Shown piece by piece: positions 4,818 to 6,099 of a stretch of DNA of 6,099 nt. Position numbers and translations under genes: made by a program. Positions within the stretch are counted from its first letter, which is position 1. Each line of letters starts with the position of its first letter. The notes under the pieces are model-generated. The model was not told the DNA's origin and searched no databases. It was given only the letters and a program-made list of their open reading frames with translations. The DNA is from Gammaproteobacteria bacterium (GTDB lineage Bacteria; Pseudomonadota; Gammaproteobacteria; Pseudomonadales; UBA7434). The DNA is taken from positions 1-6,099 of the forward strand of contig JAJRPK010000250.1 in assembly GCA_024280785.1 (NCBI GenBank). The letters run 5' to 3'.

Positions 4818-5804
4818 TCAATCTTTTAGATGCTTAACGTGGGGCCACACTTCTTGTTCAAACAGCTTTAATCCTTGCCAGGCCAAGTCCGGGTTTAGCC
4901 CTCCTAGCAATGGCACCAATATGAACGTTCGATCACGGCCCAAGTCTTCAATCATAGAAACGGCGTCTTCGGGAGACAGTACGCGATAAGCACCGCTGGC
5001 GCGTAAGTCATCTAAATCGATTCCACCGGCAAAAGGTCCGGCGGCTTTGCCATAGGCTTCGGTTGTCCACTCGGCGTAAGACTCGACTACGTGTTTTGCA
5101 TGAGGCTTGATTTTCTCCCAATCGCCCTCCGGATCGCGAGTTACATGGGTATATATAGGGCCTAGTGCTTTAAACTTTTTACCGGGATCAGGCTTGCCTA
5201 ATTCAATGCAGGTATCACGGTAGATACTCCAGTTTTCGCCAGCCGGTGGATAAAACCCATCGGCAATATGGGCGGCGCGTTTAGCAACAGCGGGGTGAGT
5301 ACCGCCTAACAATAATTTTGGTGGCGGTTGAGGTACGGGGGTGACGGTGATACTTCGCCCTTCGTATTCAAACGTTTCTCCGGTCCATGCACGACGCAGA
5401 AACTTAAACGCTTTGACGTATAGATCTTTTCTGTCTTCACGGCGTTTGCCAAACATTTGAAATTCATAGGGGCGATACCCGGCACCGATGACAACTTCTA
5501 GCCGCCCTTGACAGAGGTACTGAGCAACGGCTAAATCTTCCGCTAGTTTCACAGGGTCATAAATAGGGGCTTGTAAGATATTGGGTCGCACAATTATATT
5601 TTTTGTTCGGGCACCGATGGCCGAGGCCATAGGGATAGGTGAGGGTAAGTAGCCATCTTCTGACGCATGGTGTTCACCTAAGCCGACGGCGTCAAAACCA
5701 ATTTCGTCGGCCCACTCACACATGTTCAGTGCGGTATCGTAAAGTTCTTGTGCCGGTGCACCAAAAGAAGGGGCCCGCATATCAAAGGAGATGACAAATT
5801 CCAT
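4818..5804 (-). CDS. LLM-class (luciferase-like) flavin-dependent oxidoreductase, 328 aa
   Basis: First gene of the leftward cassette. I chose the ATG at 5804 (328 residues, MEFVISFDMRAP), not the upstream ATG at 5861, which would add 19 Cys/His-rich residues not seen in the family. AGG lies seven bases before the chosen ATG, and the family's barrel strand starts at residue 2. The superfamily pattern is clear: WADEIGFDAVGLGEHH (31-46), with the Glu-His-His of luciferase-like alpha subunits; IIVRPNILQAP (70-80); DPVKLAEDLAVAQYLCQGRLEVVIGAG (83-109); RRAWTGETFEYEGR (137-150); LLLGGTHPAVAKRAA (164-178); and a C-terminal LSPEDAV block. Cosubstrate is expected to be FMNH2 or F420H2, with FMN favoured in this kind of organism; the organic substrate is unknown. 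It is only distantly similar to the 298-aa LLM gene of the same cassette, so this is not a recent duplication. Confidence 0.92.
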   Translation of the reverse strand: MEFVISFDMRAPSFGAPAQELYDTALNMCEWADEIGFDAVGLGEHHASEDGYLPSPIPMASAIGARTKNIIVRPNILQAPIYDPVKLAEDLAVAQYLCQGRLEVVIGAGYRPYEFQMFGKRREDRKDLYVKAFKFLRRAWTGETFEYEGRSITVTPVPQPPPKLLLGGTHPAVAKRAAHIADGFYPPAGENWSIYRDTCIELGKPDPGKKFKALGPIYTHVTRDPEGDWEKIKPHAKHVVESYAEWTTEAYGKAAGPFAGGIDLDDLRASGAYRVLSPEDAVSMIEDLGRDRTFILVPLLGGLNPDLAWQGLKLFEQEVWPHVKHLKD

Positions 5805-5836
5805 GGTTTTGCCTGCTAGTGTATGGATTGTGTATT

Positions 5837-5881
5837 TGCAATGACAATGACTATTGCACATATATAAAAATTACGCAATAG
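5837..5881. promoter_or_regulatory. Operator-like GCAAT/ATTGC arms upstream of the cassette
   Basis: CTATTGC (5851-5857) and GCAATAG (5875-5881) form a perfect 7-bp dyad around 17 bases. A third arm, TGCAAT (5837-5842), makes a second dyad with ATTGCA (5853-5858). CAATGA is also repeated in tandem at 5839-5850. The arms bracket the candidate -10 element, which is the geometry of a repressor site. The regulator is unknown; none of a matching family is encoded beside it. Confidence 0.45.
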
Positions 5882-5889
5882 AGGTTGAA
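5861..5889 (-). promoter_or_regulatory. Candidate promoter of the LLM-SnoaL-LLM cassette
   Basis: On the - strand TTCAAC (5889-5884) and TATATA (5866-5861) are separated by 17 bases and lie about 57 bases before the chosen start of the first gene. Each hexamer matches consensus only partly (3 and 4 of 6), but the position and spacing are right. The -10 and spacer lie between the two arms of a 7-bp inverted repeat. Confidence 0.35.
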
Positions 5890-5916
5890 TCTATGATATG
5901 TTAACATTCGTTTAAA

Positions 5917-5991
5917 CTTATCGGCTCCCATTACAAGTGAAACGGTTCTACAACGTGGAACAGATCAAAGTAATATTTTAGTGCCGATAGT
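5917..5991. repeat. Nested inverted repeats in noncoding DNA
   Basis: TATCGGC (5919-5925) and GCCGATA (5983-5989) are perfectly complementary across 57 bases. Flanking AAC/GTT bases extend the pairing if one base bulges. Inside lies a second hairpin, GTTCTAC (5945-5951) with GTGGAAC (5955-5961), a 7-bp stem with one G-U pair and a three-base loop. No reading frame is present. It may be a folded RNA or an old palindromic element. Confidence 0.4.
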
Positions 5992-6017
5992 TACTAGTAA
6001 GGCATTTGAAAAGAATC

Positions 6018-6099
6018 CCCTTTATTTCAAGACACACATGAATATGTCCCTATAGTTCGACGCTGGCATCCCTGCCAGCAACGGTCTTGAAATAAAGGG
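6018..6099. repeat. REP/MITE-like palindromic element with 16-bp terminal arms
   Basis: CCCTTTATTTCAAGAC (6018-6033) and GTCTTGAAATAAAGGG (6084-6099) are perfectly complementary over 16 bp. Between them are a 7-bp hairpin, GCTGGCA/TGCCAGC with loop TCCC (6062-6079), and a 4-bp hairpin, ACAT/ATGT (6036-6047). Folded, the 82 bases make a three-way junction. The base before the left arm is another C, so the pairing may continue past the window end. No transposase is present. Size and symmetry fit a non-autonomous repeated palindrome; copy number in the genome cannot be seen here. Confidence 0.7.

Noticed and set aside
5805..5861. N-terminal extension of the 328-aa LLM protein from the ATG at 5861
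   Set aside because: It would add a Cys/His-rich 19-residue stretch foreign to the family and place the coding region across the operator-like arms; the ATG at 5804 has a better ribosome site.

Overview
The window looks like accessory chromosome of a Gram-negative proteobacterium. A marine gammaproteobacterium that oxidises lipid-like or terpenoid compounds is my best guess. This is inferred from the moderate GC content (by eye in the 40s percent), the codon usage, and the mix of GMC oxidoreductase, ThuA, SDR, luciferase-like monooxygenase and SnoaL genes. There are no rRNA, tRNA, CRISPR or complete transposon genes, and nothing in the sequence fixes the taxon.

Left part, + strand (1-2553): the C-terminal end of a GMC-family flavin oxidoreductase overlaps by one base (TAGTG) the GTG start of a membrane-anchored ThuA-domain protein, so the two are probably translationally coupled. 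After 213 noncoding bases, which hold a candidate promoter duplicated by a 13-bp tandem repeat, comes a classical short-chain dehydrogenase. It is followed by a small PGLGH-type membrane protein whose start region has been tandemly triplicated. The first two copies form back-to-back six-codon mini-ORFs chained by ATGA overlaps into the real start.

Middle (2554-3468): a 485-base gene-free stretch contains two sizeable inverted repeats. It leads to a 104-aa helix-turn-helix protein of the addiction-module-antidote type, with no recognisable toxin gene beside it. A nine-codon candidate leader ORF with its own Shine-Dalgarno sequence lies just upstream.

Right part, - strand (3469-5804): a three-gene cassette reads leftward as luciferase-like oxidoreductase (328 aa), SnoaL/NTF2-like protein (118 aa), luciferase-like oxidoreductase (298 aa). 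The first two genes are 12 bases apart and the third follows after 83 bases. The likely reading is a catabolic flavin-monooxygenase module with a small alpha+beta-barrel partner; the substrate is unknown. Its upstream region carries GCAAT/ATTGC arms placed over a candidate promoter, as an operator would be.

Right edge (5917-6099): two nested inverted-repeat structures and no gene. The second is a compact element with perfect 16-bp terminal arms enclosing two smaller hairpins. It resembles a REP- or MITE-type palindromic repeat and may run past the window end.
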